A stretch of DNA of 64,000 bases from Cupriavidus basilensis (GTDB lineage: Bacteria; Pseudomonadota; Gammaproteobacteria; Burkholderiales; Burkholderiaceae), in NCBI RefSeq assembly GCF_008801925.2, contig NZ_CP062804.1, positions 1,054,001 to 1,118,000 of the forward strand, in the 5' to 3' direction. The position numbers and the translations under genes are program-made. The notes below the pieces were generated by a model, which saw nothing but the letters and a program-made list of their open reading frames with translations, did not search any database and was not told where the DNA came from. Below, piece by piece: positions 55,774 through 64,000 of this stretch (position 1 is its first letter; every line of letters begins with the position of its first letter).

Positions 55774-56670
55774 ATGACGAGTACATACACGAGCACCACC
55801 TCTCTTTCCGCCACCACGGTGGTCCGCGCCGAATACGAGCGCAAGCTCGAGCCCTTCACCGCCTTGCCGGTGGCGCGCGCCTTGCCCTGGCCGCAACGCC
55901 TGTGGCAGCAGGGCTGGCTGCGCAAGGCGCTGATCCTGGTGGTGCTGGCCTGCCTGTGGGAAATCATCGCGCGCGTGCAGGACAACGACCTGCTGTTGCC
56001 GGGCTTTCTCGCCACCGCACGCGCTTTTGCCGAAGGCATCGGCAATGGCGAGCTGCTGGCCAAGGCCGGCATCTCCATGTCGGTGCTGCTGCAAGGCTAT
56101 GCCGGCGGCATTGTGCTGGCCTTCGTGCTGACCACGCTGGCGGTGTCGACCGAGCTGGGGCGCGATGTGCTGGACACGCTCACCGCCATGTTCAATCCGC
56201 TGCCGGCCATTGCGCTGCTGCCGCTGGCGCTGCTGTGGTTTGGCCTTGGCAGCAAGAGCCTGGTGTTCGTGCTGATCCATTCGGTGCTGTGGCCGCTGGC
56301 GCTCAATACCTATGCGGGCTTTCGCGGGGTGCCGGCCACCTTGCGCATGGCCGGGCGCAACTACGGCCTGCGCGGGCTGCGCTACGTGCTGCTGATCCTG
56401 GTGCCCGCCGCGCTGCCGGCCATCCTGTCCGGGCTGAAGATAGGCTGGGCCTTTGCCTGGCGCACGCTGATCGCGGCGGAGCTGGTGTTTGGCGCATCGT
56501 CGGGCAAGGGCGGGCTGGGCTGGTACATCTTCCAGAACCGCAATGAGCTGTACACCGACCGCGTCTTCGCCGGCCTGGCCATGGTGATCCTGATCGGGCT
56601 GCTGGTGGAGAACCTGGTGTTCAGGACGCTGGAGCGTGTGACCGTGCGCCGCTGGGGCATGCAGCACTGA
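55774..56670 (+). CDS. SsuC/TauC-like ABC importer permease
   Basis: 298 residues, about six membrane segments, docking loop MAGRNYGLRGLRYVLLILVP. Completes the second importer. Here only one permease is encoded, in contrast to the left-facing operon with two. Convergent with the shikimate kinase gene. Confidence 0.9.
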   Translation: MTSTYTSTTSLSATTVVRAEYERKLEPFTALPVARALPWPQRLWQQGWLRKALILVVLACLWEIIARVQDNDLLLPGFLATARAFAEGIGNGELLAKAGISMSVLLQGYAGGIVLAFVLTTLAVSTELGRDVLDTLTAMFNPLPAIALLPLALLWFGLGSKSLVFVLIHSVLWPLALNTYAGFRGVPATLRMAGRNYGLRGLRYVLLILVPAALPAILSGLKIGWAFAWRTLIAAELVFGASSGKGGLGWYIFQNRNELYTDRVFAGLAMVILIGLLVENLVFRTLERVTVRRWGMQH

Positions 56671-56724
56671 CGCTGGCGGTAATGGGAAATAGTGCTGTAG
56701 CCGGCACGCGGCGCCGGGGCGGCT

Positions 56725-57270
56725 TCAGGGATCGACCGGAGGCGGCAGAACCCGCTCGCTCAAGCCCAGGCGCTCCAGCACGCGGCCGGCGGCATTCGCC
56801 ACGCTGTCGCCATGCGGGGGCATGATCAGGTGCGCCGTCTCGCGATAGAGCGGGTCGCGCACCTGGAACAGCGCTTCCAGCGTGGCGCGCGGGTTGGCAA
56901 CCTGCAGCAACGGGCGGTTGCGGTTGCGCCGCGTGCGGTGCCACAGCTCGGCGGGCGAGGCGCACAGGTAGATCACGCAGCCGCGCGAGCGCAGCATCTC
57001 GCGGTTTTCCGGGCGCAGCACGGCGCCGCCGCCGGTGGCCATCACGATGCCGCGGCGCTGGCTGAGCTCATCCAGCACCCGGCTTTCGCGCTCGCGAAAG
57101 CCTTCCTCGCCTTCCAGCTCGAAGATCGTGGGTATCCGCACGCCGCAACGCGCCTCGATTTCGTGGTCGGAATCGAAAAAAGGCAGCCCGAGCCGGCGCG
57201 CCACCGTCCTGCCGATGGTGGTCTTGCCGGCGCCCATGAAGCCCACGAAGAAGAGATTATCGAAATCCAA
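56725..57270 (-). CDS. aroK: Shikimate kinase
   Basis: 181 residues. Walker [13 protein letters not shown], the shikimate-binding Asp in [17 protein letters not shown] and the RNRNRPLL lid motif are intact. It phosphorylates shikimate at O3. Housekeeping aroK normally pairs with aroB; here it is co-directional with a beta-keto acid cleavage gene and quiC, a catabolic setting, so it is probably a second copy. Confidence 0.9.
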   Translation of the reverse strand: MDFDNLFFVGFMGAGKTTIGRTVARRLGLPFFDSDHEIEARCGVRIPTIFELEGEEGFRERESRVLDELSQRRGIVMATGGGAVLRPENREMLRSRGCVIYLCASPAELWHRTRRNRNRPLLQVANPRATLEALFQVRDPLYRETAHLIMPPHGDSVANAAGRVLERLGLSERVLPPPVDP

Positions 57271-57358
57271 GTTTGCGTTGAGCCGTTTTCGGCTCCGGAT
57301 CCGGTCTTCTCTACGGTAGCACGAGATGCGTGGCGATCAAAACGGTTGGGTAAGAAGC

Positions 57359-58183
57359 TCATGCCAGGCCGAGCAGCTGGCGAGCCTCTTGCGGCGTGGC
57401 CACGGCGCGGCCGTACTGTGCGCACAGCGCCGCCACCCGGCCCACCAGCTGCGCGTTGCTGGCGGCCAATGTGTCCTTGTCCCAGCGCACATTGTCTTCC
57501 AGGCCGGTGCGGCAGTGGCCGCCGAGCTGGAGCGTCCAGTGATTGACCTCCAGTTGGTGCCGGCCGATGCCCGCCGCGGTCCAGGTCGCGCCGGGCAGTA
57601 CCTTGCCCAGTTGCGCCACCTGGAATTCGAGGATGTCCTTGCGCGCCGGCAGCGCATTCTTGATGCCGAACACAAATTGCACATGCACCGGAGGCAGCAG
57701 CAAGCCCTCCTTGACCAGGTCCGCCGTGTTGTAGAGCATCGCCAGGTCGAAGATCTCGATCTCGGGCTTGATGTGGTAATCGCGCATGGCCTTGGCCAGC
57801 GCCCGCACGAAGTCGGGCGGGTTCTCGTAGACGGTGGTGGGGAAGTTGACCGAGCCCGTGGCCAGCGAGGCCATGTCCGGGCGCAGGTCGAGCATGGCGC
57901 CGCGCTGCTCCATGGCGCGCCCGCGCCCGCCGGTGGAGAACTGCACGATCATGCCCGGGCAATACTTGCGGATGCCTTCCTGCAGCGCGGCGAAGCGCGC
58001 CGGGTCCGAGCTGGAATTCCCGGCATCGTCGCGCACGTGCAGATGCACCAGCGTGGCGCCTGCCTCGAAGCTCTGCTGCGTGCTCTCGATCTGCTCGGCC
58101 ACCGAGATCGGGATGGCGGGATTGTCTTTCTTGCGGGGCACCGAGCCGGTGATGGCGACTGAGATGATGCAGGGATCTTGCAT
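57359..58183 (-). CDS. Beta-keto acid cleavage enzyme (BKACE, DUF849)
   Basis: 274 residues, TIM-barrel. ISVAITGSVPRKKDNPAIP at the N-terminus and the zinc-binding VHLHVRDD match the family, which transfers an acetyl unit: beta-keto acid plus acetyl-CoA gives acetoacetate plus a new CoA ester. One described subgroup uses beta-ketoadipate, which would fit downstream of protocatechuate. Two in-frame ATGs (58183 and 58195) each have their own GGAG within a 13-bp tandem duplication. Confidence 0.87.
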   Translation of the reverse strand: MQDPCIISVAITGSVPRKKDNPAIPISVAEQIESTQQSFEAGATLVHLHVRDDAGNSSSDPARFAALQEGIRKYCPGMIVQFSTGGRGRAMEQRGAMLDLRPDMASLATGSVNFPTTVYENPPDFVRALAKAMRDYHIKPEIEIFDLAMLYNTADLVKEGLLLPPVHVQFVFGIKNALPARKDILEFQVAQLGKVLPGATWTAAGIGRHQLEVNHWTLQLGGHCRTGLEDNVRWDKDTLAASNAQLVGRVAALCAQYGRAVATPQEARQLLGLA

Positions 58184-58206
58184 GTGAGGCTCCATTGTGA
58201 GGCTCC
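58182..58206. repeat. Duplicated ribosome binding site and start codon of the BKACE gene
   Basis: GTGAGGCTCC occurs at 58184-58193 and 58197-58206, period 13. On the minus strand each copy gives GGAGCCTCAC then ATG (58195 and 58183), in frame, 12 bases apart. Confidence 0.75.
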
Positions 58207-58229
58207 GATAAGGGATGACGCCGCCGGCT

Positions 58230-60113
58230 TCAGGCCGGACGGGCCTGGCGGTTGCGGCTGGCCAGGGCTTGCGCGGCCATGCGCAGCGAGGCGTTGGCCG
58301 CGCCGAAGCCGAGGTAGCCATCGCGCTGCACCAGCTCGAAGAAGAAGCGGTCGTGGAAGGGCTCGGTGTATGCGTGCAGGAATTCACCACCGGCATCCCG
58401 GTCGTACAGCAGCTGGTGTTGCCTCAGGCGTTCCAGCGCGGCATCGTCCAGCCCGAGCCGGGCGCCGACATCGTCGTAGTAGTTGTCCGGCACGTGGAGC
58501 ATGGCGGCCTCGGCGGGCACGACCTGCGCCAGCGTCGCGCACAGATCCGGCGTGCGGAATGCGATGTGGTGGATGCCCGAGCCCGAGTAGGCGGTGATGA
58601 ACCGGCCGGTCGCGGTGCGGCTGCTCTCCGAGACATTGAGCGGAATCCGCAGGCTCTGCTCCGCGCTGACCATGGCGCGGCTCTTGACCAGTCCGTAGGG
58701 ATCGGCGATTTCGTGCAGCGCCTGCGCCTGCAGGCCAAACACCGTCTTGTAGAACAGCACGAAGCTGTCGAGCCTGTGCGGCGGCAGCGCCTGGGCGATA
58801 TGGTCGATGGCCATCAGCCCCGCGCCCGCGCTGCCGGCGCCGCCAGGTTCGAGCACGAAGTCGCTTTCGTAGATGCTGCGGTCCGAGCCCTGTTCGTCGA
58901 TCAGGTAGAACAGCATGCCGTCAGGCGCGCGCAATGCCGGAATGCTGCGCTCGTGCGGGCCGATGCGCTCGCGCCACTCCTTGCACAACAGGGCCCGGGC
59001 ACGCGTGACGGCGCGTTGGGCATCGTCCACCTTCAGGCCCAGCGCACACACGGAGGGGCCGTGCAACTGGAAGTGCTCGGCCGCGGCGCTGTCCTGCTCG
59101 GCATTGAGGATGATGTTGACGCCGCCCTGCCGGTAGAGCTCCACCGCCTTGGAGCGGTGGCGGCCCGCATGGCCAAAGCCCAGCGAGCGCAGGCGCGCGC
59201 CCAGCTCGCGCCCGGTCACGTAGTCCACCGCGAACTCCAGGAAGTCCACGCCGCCAAAGCGCGGCGGCGCCGGCAGGGGCGGGCCGCCCGCCTCGGACTC
59301 GAGCCAGATCAGTGAGCGCAGCCCATCGAGCGCGGTCAGGCGCGCGGGTGCCGCTCGGAATTCGTCATTGAAGATCTCCAGCGAGAGCGGCCCGCGATAG
59401 CCCGCGTCCATTGCCGCGCGCGCAAACTCGGTGACAGCCAGATCGCCCTGCCCGGGGAAATTGCGGTAATGCCGGCTCCACGACAGCACGTCCATGCTCA
59501 TCCGCGGCGCGTCGGCCAGTTGCATGAAGAAGAGCTTTTCCGCCGGCACTTCGCCGATGCCTTCGAGCGTGTCGCCAAGCGCGAGGGTGTGAAAGCTATC
59601 CAGCACCAGGCCCAGCGCGGGGTGGTCGGCCTGCCGCACGATCTCCCACGCCTGGCGCCAGCGCCGGGTGTGGCGGCCCCAGGCCAGCGCCTCGTAGGCG
59701 ACCGACAGCCCGCGTTTTGCCGCGGCCTCGGCCATGGCGCGCAGGTCGGCTGCCGCGCGCGCGGGATCGTCGATGGTGATCTCCTGCACATTGCTGCAGA
59801 CCAGCACCATGCGCGCACCGAGCTCTTCCATCACGTCGAACTTGCGCTCGGCCCGCGCCATGTTGCGCTCGCGGATCGCATCCGGCATGGCCTCGAAATC
59901 GCGGAAGGGCTGGTACAGCATGATGGCCAGGCCGAGGTCGGCCGCGATGCGGCGCACGTCGGCTGGCGAGCCGTCGAAGTTCAGCAGGTCGTTCTCGAAG
60001 ATCTCGACCCCATCGAAGCCGGCCGCGGCGGCGGCCTCGAGTTTTTCAGGGAGCGTGCCGGAGAGCGATACGGTAGCGATCGATTTCGGGTGGCGCCAGG
60101 CGGTGGTGTCCAT
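58230..60113 (-). CDS. quiC: 3-Dehydroshikimate dehydratase, fused to an HPPD-like domain (QuiC type)
   Basis: 627 residues. The N-terminal sugar-isomerase TIM barrel (about 1-285) shows the metal-ligand pattern of QuiC: Glu in YEALAW, Asp in LDSFH, Gln in MQLADAP, Glu in LEIFND. The C-terminal half is a vicinal-oxygen-chelate fold like 4-hydroxyphenylpyruvate dioxygenase, with His in MAIDHIAQ, His in IHHIAF and Glu in FFELVQR retained. It converts 3-dehydroshikimate to protocatechuate; the C-terminal activity is unknown in the family. Length equals that of the fused QuiC proteins. Divergent from an IclR gene. Confidence 0.92.
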   Translation of the reverse strand: MDTTAWRHPKSIATVSLSGTLPEKLEAAAAAGFDGVEIFENDLLNFDGSPADVRRIAADLGLAIMLYQPFRDFEAMPDAIRERNMARAERKFDVMEELGARMVLVCSNVQEITIDDPARAAADLRAMAEAAAKRGLSVAYEALAWGRHTRRWRQAWEIVRQADHPALGLVLDSFHTLALGDTLEGIGEVPAEKLFFMQLADAPRMSMDVLSWSRHYRNFPGQGDLAVTEFARAAMDAGYRGPLSLEIFNDEFRAAPARLTALDGLRSLIWLESEAGGPPLPAPPRFGGVDFLEFAVDYVTGRELGARLRSLGFGHAGRHRSKAVELYRQGGVNIILNAEQDSAAAEHFQLHGPSVCALGLKVDDAQRAVTRARALLCKEWRERIGPHERSIPALRAPDGMLFYLIDEQGSDRSIYESDFVLEPGGAGSAGAGLMAIDHIAQALPPHRLDSFVLFYKTVFGLQAQALHEIADPYGLVKSRAMVSAEQSLRIPLNVSESSRTATGRFITAYSGSGIHHIAFRTPDLCATLAQVVPAEAAMLHVPDNYYDDVGARLGLDDAALERLRQHQLLYDRDAGGEFLHAYTEPFHDRFFFELVQRDGYLGFGAANASLRMAAQALASRNRQARPA

Positions 60114-60178
60114 GTCAGATCCTGCGTGCTTCGTGTGGGGCAAGATTAGGACTGATCGTAGGTGACAACAAGCGCAAT

Positions 60179-60208
60179 TCGCGCGTAGACGTGCGACAAT
60201 CGCGCGTA
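60179..60208. promoter_or_regulatory. Direct-repeat operator candidate between quiC and IclR gene
   Basis: TCGCGCGTA occurs at 60179-60187 and 60200-60208, 21 bp apart (two helical turns), in the 131-base divergent gap. PcaU/PobR-type IclR proteins bind repeated 10-bp sites, so this is a reasonable operator. Confidence 0.45.
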
Positions 60209-60244
60209 TGCGAGCGACTGGCGCTCGGGACTAGGGTTTTCGCT

Positions 60245-61012
60245 ATGGATAAAGCACCATTGAGCCGTCGGGACTGGATTGCCGGGCTGGAGAAGGGCCT
60301 GGCCATCCTGGAGGCATTCGATAACGACCATCCGCGCCTGACGCCCACGCAGGCGGCACAGCTCACCGGTCTCACGCGCACCGCGGCGCGGCGCTACCTG
60401 CTGACCCTGGAGCATCTGGGCTATACCACCAGCGATGGCACCTTGTTCAGCCTCACCCCACGCGTGCTCAAGGTCGGCTGGTCGTACTTCGACTCCGCGC
60501 GCCTGCCGCGCACCGTGCAGCCCTTCCTGCAGCAGATCACCGCCGCCGTTGGCGAGCCGGCTTACCTGAGCGTGCTGGACGACTGGGAACTGGTGTTTAT
60601 CTGCCGCACCGGCACCAGCCGGGTGATGAACACAGGCTTCGTGCTGGGCGCGCGCGTGCCGGCGCCGCTGGCGTCCGCCGGCGTGATGATGCTGGCGTCC
60701 GAGCCGGAGGATAAGGTCAAGGCCTGGCTGGAAGGCTGCGTGCTCACGCCTTACACGCCGTACACCATCATGCAGCAGGACCGGCTGATGGCGGAAATCC
60801 GCCGTGCCGGCGCGCAGGGCTATGCCCTGGTCGAGCAGCAGTTGCAGATCGGCGTGCGGGGAGTGGCGGTGCCGCTGCGGGATCGCCATGGGAAGGTGAT
60901 CGCCGCGCTCAGCGTGAATATGCAGATCGGGGACGAGAGCGCGGAGCAGGCCCTGGAGCGGGTGCTGCGGGTGCTGCAGGATACGGCGATCTCGATCATG
61001 CGGGTGTTGTGA
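60245..61012 (+). CDS. IclR-family regulator, PcaR/PobR-like
   Basis: 255 residues. Winged helix-turn-helix (about 15-75, LTPTQAAQLTGLTRTAARRY) and effector domain (about 85-250). The GLEKGLAILEAFD opening is typical of the beta-ketoadipate subgroup (PcaR, PcaU, PobR). Divergent from quiC and likely controls quiC-BKACE-aroK and perhaps the transporters to its right. The effector is likely quinate, shikimate or protocatechuate. Confidence 0.9.
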   Translation: MDKAPLSRRDWIAGLEKGLAILEAFDNDHPRLTPTQAAQLTGLTRTAARRYLLTLEHLGYTTSDGTLFSLTPRVLKVGWSYFDSARLPRTVQPFLQQITAAVGEPAYLSVLDDWELVFICRTGTSRVMNTGFVLGARVPAPLASAGVMMLASEPEDKVKAWLEGCVLTPYTPYTIMQQDRLMAEIRRAGAQGYALVEQQLQIGVRGVAVPLRDRHGKVIAALSVNMQIGDESAEQALERVLRVLQDTAISIMRVL

Positions 61013-61036
61013 GACTCGCCGCACCCGGCAGGCCTG

Positions 61037-61996
61037 TCAGGGGAGCGCGTGAAATGCGCCGAGCAAAAAGAGCAAAGCGCTGAGCGTGAAGAAGGAAGCG
61101 ATGGTTGTGATCAGCAAGGTCACAGCGCTGAAATCTTCCTGCCCGTAGGCCTGGCCCAGGGTGGCGTAGATGCCCATCATGGGCATGGCCGCCATCAGCA
61201 CAGCCGCTGCGCTAAGCGAGCGGTCGATCTCGGGCAGCCCGAGCATCGGCAGCATCGTGATCGCCAGCAATACGCACAACGGATGCAGCACCAGCTTGCC
61301 CACGACTATGGGCACAATGCGCGAGCCGAGCCCGCCCATGGGCAGTCCGACCAGCGTGCCGCCGATGACAAACAGGGAGAGCGCACTGCAGGCGCTTGCC
61401 AGCGTATCGACGGTACGCGTGACCGGCGCGGGCAATGTCAAGCCAAGCACCGACACCGTCAGCCCCGCGAGCAAGCCAAGGATCAGCGGGTTGCAGATCA
61501 GCCGGGCCAGCGCTTTGCCTAACGATTGCCACCGGCCCGCGCTGCCCGGTTTGCGCTCCGCCATAAAGAGCAGGAAAGGAATCACCAGCAGGTTTTCCAC
61601 CACCATGTTGAGCGCGAGCGAAACGCCCGCTACCGGCGCCAGCGTCAACAGGAGGATGGGATAGCCGATGAACCCGCTGTTCGCACACGACATGCCCATC
61701 GCATAGAACGCGCTGGTGGCCGGATTCAGCCGGCTGACGCGGCGGCACCAGGCATAGCCCAGGCCGATCACCGCCCACGACCCGATACAATAAGCAAGCA
61801 GGTAGCTGACGTTGAGAATCTCGCCAACCTGGCGTTGCGACAGCGCGCGCAATAGCAGCGCCGGCAATGCCAGGTTGATCACGAACTTCCCGAGCACGCG
61901 CATGTCGGCCTTGGCAAACAGCCCGGCGCGGGTCGTCGCGAATCCCATCAGGATGAGGATGTAGATCGGCGCGATGATCGCCAGGATATTGAGCAT
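61037..61996 (-). CDS. AEC-family (auxin efflux carrier-like) transporter
   Basis: 319 residues with about ten membrane segments in two inverted repeats, the AEC/MdcF fold. NILAIIAPIYILILMGFATT at the N-terminus is characteristic. Bacterial members move organic acids such as malonate. Convergent with the IclR gene by only 24 bases. The substrate is not clear. Confidence 0.87.
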   Translation of the reverse strand: MLNILAIIAPIYILILMGFATTRAGLFAKADMRVLGKFVINLALPALLLRALSQRQVGEILNVSYLLAYCIGSWAVIGLGYAWCRRVSRLNPATSAFYAMGMSCANSGFIGYPILLLTLAPVAGVSLALNMVVENLLVIPFLLFMAERKPGSAGRWQSLGKALARLICNPLILGLLAGLTVSVLGLTLPAPVTRTVDTLASACSALSLFVIGGTLVGLPMGGLGSRIVPIVVGKLVLHPLCVLLAITMLPMLGLPEIDRSLSAAAVLMAAMPMMGIYATLGQAYGQEDFSAVTLLITTIASFFTLSALLFLLGAFHALP

Positions 61997-62068
61997 GCGA
62001 GTCTTGTCGGAATTCTTGTCGGTATTTGTCGGACTGTCTGCTTGCCTGTCTAGGTCCGGCTACGCGCC

Positions 62069-63130
62069 TCAGAACTTGTGGCGAAGGCCGGCCATGAAGC
62101 CCAGCCGGGTCGTGTTGCCGAACGTATTGCCGCTGTTGTTGAAGTTTGGCGAACTGTTCAGCGGGATCCAGGCGCCGCTCAGGTGGGTGTAATCGACTGC
62201 CACATAGACGTCCGTGCGCTTGCTGAAGTTGTAGTCCAGCATGCCCGCGGTGGTCATGCGCTTGCCGCTCTCGCCGGCATGCTTGAGCCAGTCGTACTGG
62301 AAGGTGCCGATCAAGCTGAGCGCTTCGGTGATATTCACGCGCGCGCCGATATAGCCAACGTTGTTGCGGTAGTCGGCTACATCTAGGCGGTTGTTGGTAT
62401 AGCCCAGGTAATACTGCGCGCGCGACGCCTTCCAGGTACCCCCCAGGCCCCACACGGTTTGCTTGCTGGCCTGCGCGGCTGGCACGGCGCCGAAGAAGGC
62501 GGAGGAGACATCGTGCGTGACCTGGTAGACGGCGCCAACCTCGATGGGCCCGGTGCTGTAGACCAGCGATCCGGCACTGGCGTTGCTGGCCTTGATGCTG
62601 CCCGCGACCTCGCCGAAGGTATAGGCCGCCGCCGCCTGCAGCCCGCCGAACGATTTGATGTACTTGATGGTGTTGTCGTAGCGCAGGCCGGTGTAGTTGC
62701 CGCCCTGGTAGCCGACGATGGAGTTGTTGGCGAAGGCCATGGCCTCGTAGGAGGACAGGATTTCGTGGGCGAGCGTGTATTGCCGGCCCAGCGCAAGCTT
62801 GCCGAAATCGCCGTCCAGGCCGATCACCGCGGTGCGCCCGAACAGGCGGCCGCCTTGCTGGCTGCTGCCGGTATCCGGGCTGAAACCCGATTCGAGGATG
62901 TAAAAGGCCTTCAGGTTATTGCCGAGATCTTCGGTGCCGCGCAGGCCCCAGCGGCTACCGGTGAGTTCGCCATCGGTCATTTCCCACTTGCTGTTGCCGG
63001 CGGCGTTCGCATGGGTGCTGTAGCGGATGGTGGTGTCGACAAGACCATACAGGGTGACGCCGGATTGCTGGGCGAATGCGGGCAGGGCGGCGCTCCCCAG
63101 AACGAGCAGGGCGGCGGCTTTCTTGTTCAT
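62069..63130 (-). CDS. Outer-membrane porin (Gram-negative betaproteobacterial type)
   Basis: 353 residues, signal peptide ending near PAFAQ, QSGVTLYGLVDTTIRY, SRWGLRGTEDLGNNLKAFYI and a C-terminal phenylalanine (GLRHKF). Related to the van-cluster porin. GGAGGAG precedes ATG 63130. Its upstream region holds a pentanucleotide repeat tract (63204-63243) and a palindrome (63338-63361). Likely a pore for quinate/shikimate or related acids. Confidence 0.92.
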   Translation of the reverse strand: MNKKAAALLVLGSAALPAFAQQSGVTLYGLVDTTIRYSTHANAAGNSKWEMTDGELTGSRWGLRGTEDLGNNLKAFYILESGFSPDTGSSQQGGRLFGRTAVIGLDGDFGKLALGRQYTLAHEILSSYEAMAFANNSIVGYQGGNYTGLRYDNTIKYIKSFGGLQAAAAYTFGEVAGSIKASNASAGSLVYSTGPIEVGAVYQVTHDVSSAFFGAVPAAQASKQTVWGLGGTWKASRAQYYLGYTNNRLDVADYRNNVGYIGARVNITEALSLIGTFQYDWLKHAGESGKRMTTAGMLDYNFSKRTDVYVAVDYTHLSGAWIPLNSSPNFNNSGNTFGNTTRLGFMAGLRHKF

Positions 63131-63203
63131 GTCGATACTCCTCCAGATACTTTTCATATGGATATCAATATTGGTATTGTTTTTTTAAAAACGTGGGCTT
63201 GGT

Positions 63204-63243
63204 AATTCAATTCGATTCGATTCGATTCAATTTCATTCGATTG
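63204..63243. repeat. Pentanucleotide (GATTC-type) repeat tract upstream of porin
   Basis: Eight consecutive 5-mers: AATTC, AATTC, three GATTC, AATTT, CATTC and GATTG, 74-113 bases upstream of the porin start. Confidence 0.8.
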
Positions 63244-63337
63244 CGCTTTTCTTGTTTCAGCGCTTTCGGAGAAACGGGCCCCCCTTCGGTGCGTGCGATC
63301 GCACCGACATCCGGTGAAAGGAGCGTGACAGGGCCGT

Positions 63338-63361
63338 GATATCGGCGGTATCGCCGATATC
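63338..63361. promoter_or_regulatory. Perfect inverted repeat upstream of porin
   Basis: GATATCGGCG-GTAT-CGCCGATATC: 10-bp arms around a four-base centre, about 208 bases upstream of the porin start and 110 past the MFS stop. Another GATATCGCC-like half overlaps its right arm. Candidate operator; it could also be a terminator, but no T-run follows. Confidence 0.45.
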
Positions 63362-63471
63362 GCCAACTAGTGCATATCGGTGGTGGGCGGCGGAGGTAGA
63401 CCCTGGCTTCAGGGAGCGCTGGTCCGCGGCGGACCGGCTGCTCTGTGCTCCCTAGCCAGGCTGTGGTGCGC

Positions 63472-64000
63472 TCAGGCGGTTGCCCGGGCCACCTTTGTCT
63501 CGCCCATGGCCTCGGCGCGCAGCCGGTCGTAGTCCTGCTTGTCCATGGGGGCGGCGTTGGGCTCGCCGAGCTCGCTCATGCGGATGCGGTGGGTTTCGCG
63601 GGCACTCAGGGCTGCCAGGGCGGCAACGATCGTCACGGCGAGGGTAATCGCGCCGATCGTCAGCGGGATATCGGTCGATCCCGGAGGTGCCACGGTGGCG
63701 AACAGCGCGGGAAGCAAGGCGGTCACGGCGGTGCCGATATTCTGCGCGATGGCCATGGCCGACACGCGCGAGCGTGTCGGGAACAGCTCGGGGAAGAAGC
63801 TCGGGAAAACCGCGTTGTAGCCCTGGTAGACGATGCCCCACATCAACAGCGATGCCACGATGGCAAGCGGCACGTTATGGATGCTGATGGCGTAGAGATA
63901 GAGGAAGGAAAGCAACCCGGAGCTAAGCGCGCCAATGACGACCGGCGGCTTGCGGCCGATCTTGTCGGAGAGGTTGCCGACAATCGGAATGACCAGCACC
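63472..64000 (-). CDS. MFS transporter, C-terminal part (metabolite:H+ symporter, ShiA-like)
   Basis: The last ~175 residues of an MFS protein; the 5' part is beyond the window. GNLSDKIGRKPPVVIGA is the mid-protein loop motif and about five membrane segments follow, with PELFPTRSRVSAMAIAQNIG typical of the metabolite:H+ symporter family (ShiA, KgtP, ProP). Beside quiC, a shikimate or quinate permease is likely. Confidence 0.85.
   Translation of the reverse strand, partial: VLVIPIVGNLSDKIGRKPPVVIGALSSGLLSFLYLYAISIHNVPLAIVASLLMWGIVYQGYNAVFPSFFPELFPTRSRVSAMAIAQNIGTAVTALLPALFATVAPPGSTDIPLTIGAITLAVTIVAALAALSARETHRIRMSELGEPNAAPMDKQDYDRLRAEAMGETKVARATA

Larger units (their letters stand above)
63131..63471. 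other. Intergenic region between porin and MFS genes
   Basis: 341 bases without a protein gene. It is A/T-rich near the porin and contains the pentanucleotide tract and the 10-bp-arm palindrome listed separately. Confidence 0.7.

Noticed and set aside
1..64000. Insertion sequences, prophage, CRISPR or tRNA attachment sites
   Set aside because: No transposase, integrase, phage gene, spaced repeat array or tRNA was found, though the break at base 80 shows rearrangement.

Overview
The window is high-GC, gene-dense DNA from a metabolically versatile betaproteobacterium of the Burkholderiaceae, most likely Cupriavidus. The basis is three Bug-type solute receptors without membrane partners, Bordetella/Neisseria-type porins, a cyoABCD quinol oxidase, a vanAB demethylase, and a gene order (LysR, hmfABCDE, MFS) matching the furoate cluster described in Cupriavidus basilensis. 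I see no rRNA, tRNA, CRISPR array, phage or insertion sequence.

Layout. 1-80: the broken inner piece of an hmfA-like gene, with 45 bp identical to the intact hmfA 16.8 kb downstream. 210-7173: a signalling/repair block (a histidine kinase whose phosphoacceptor histidine is alanine, a GAF/PAS diguanylate cyclase, a UvrA lacking the UvrB-binding domain). 7232-15049: an IclR-regulated set with three Bug receptors, an RraA-type aldolase, a D-2-hydroxyacid dehydrogenase, an SMP-30 lactonase and a LigI-like amidohydrolase. 15172-24909: a LysR regulator divergent from hmfABCDE and an MFS carrier, for 2-furoate to 2-oxoglutarate; the large dehydrogenase subunit carries a fused CoxG-like domain. 25007-28650: a PAS-GGDEF-EAL protein and a chemoreceptor. 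29026-33860: a sulfur-supply group (two orphan SsuA-like receptors, MetQ, MetY) with a candidate ~60-nt small RNA near 31283-31345.

34552-38533: cyoABCD. 38923-44370: a GntR regulator, vanA, vanB, an aromatic-acid symporter and a porin, taking vanillate to protocatechuate. 44462-56670: two divergent operons for organosulfur use. The left one encodes a complete ABC importer, a TauD-type dioxygenase and an NtaA/DszA-type flavin monooxygenase. The right one encodes a SoxC-like sulfite dehydrogenase with a cytochrome c, a second TauD and a second complete importer. 56725-64000: a quinate/shikimate-type module (shikimate kinase, beta-keto acid cleavage enzyme, fused 3-dehydroshikimate dehydratase QuiC, IclR regulator, AEC transporter, porin, and an MFS carrier cut by the window edge).

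Together the genes turn plant-derived aromatics, furans and organosulfur compounds into central metabolites (protocatechuate, 2-oxoglutarate, sulfite/sulfate), each module with its own receptor or transporter and regulator. Product names rest on motifs read from the translations and on gene order; no database search was run.
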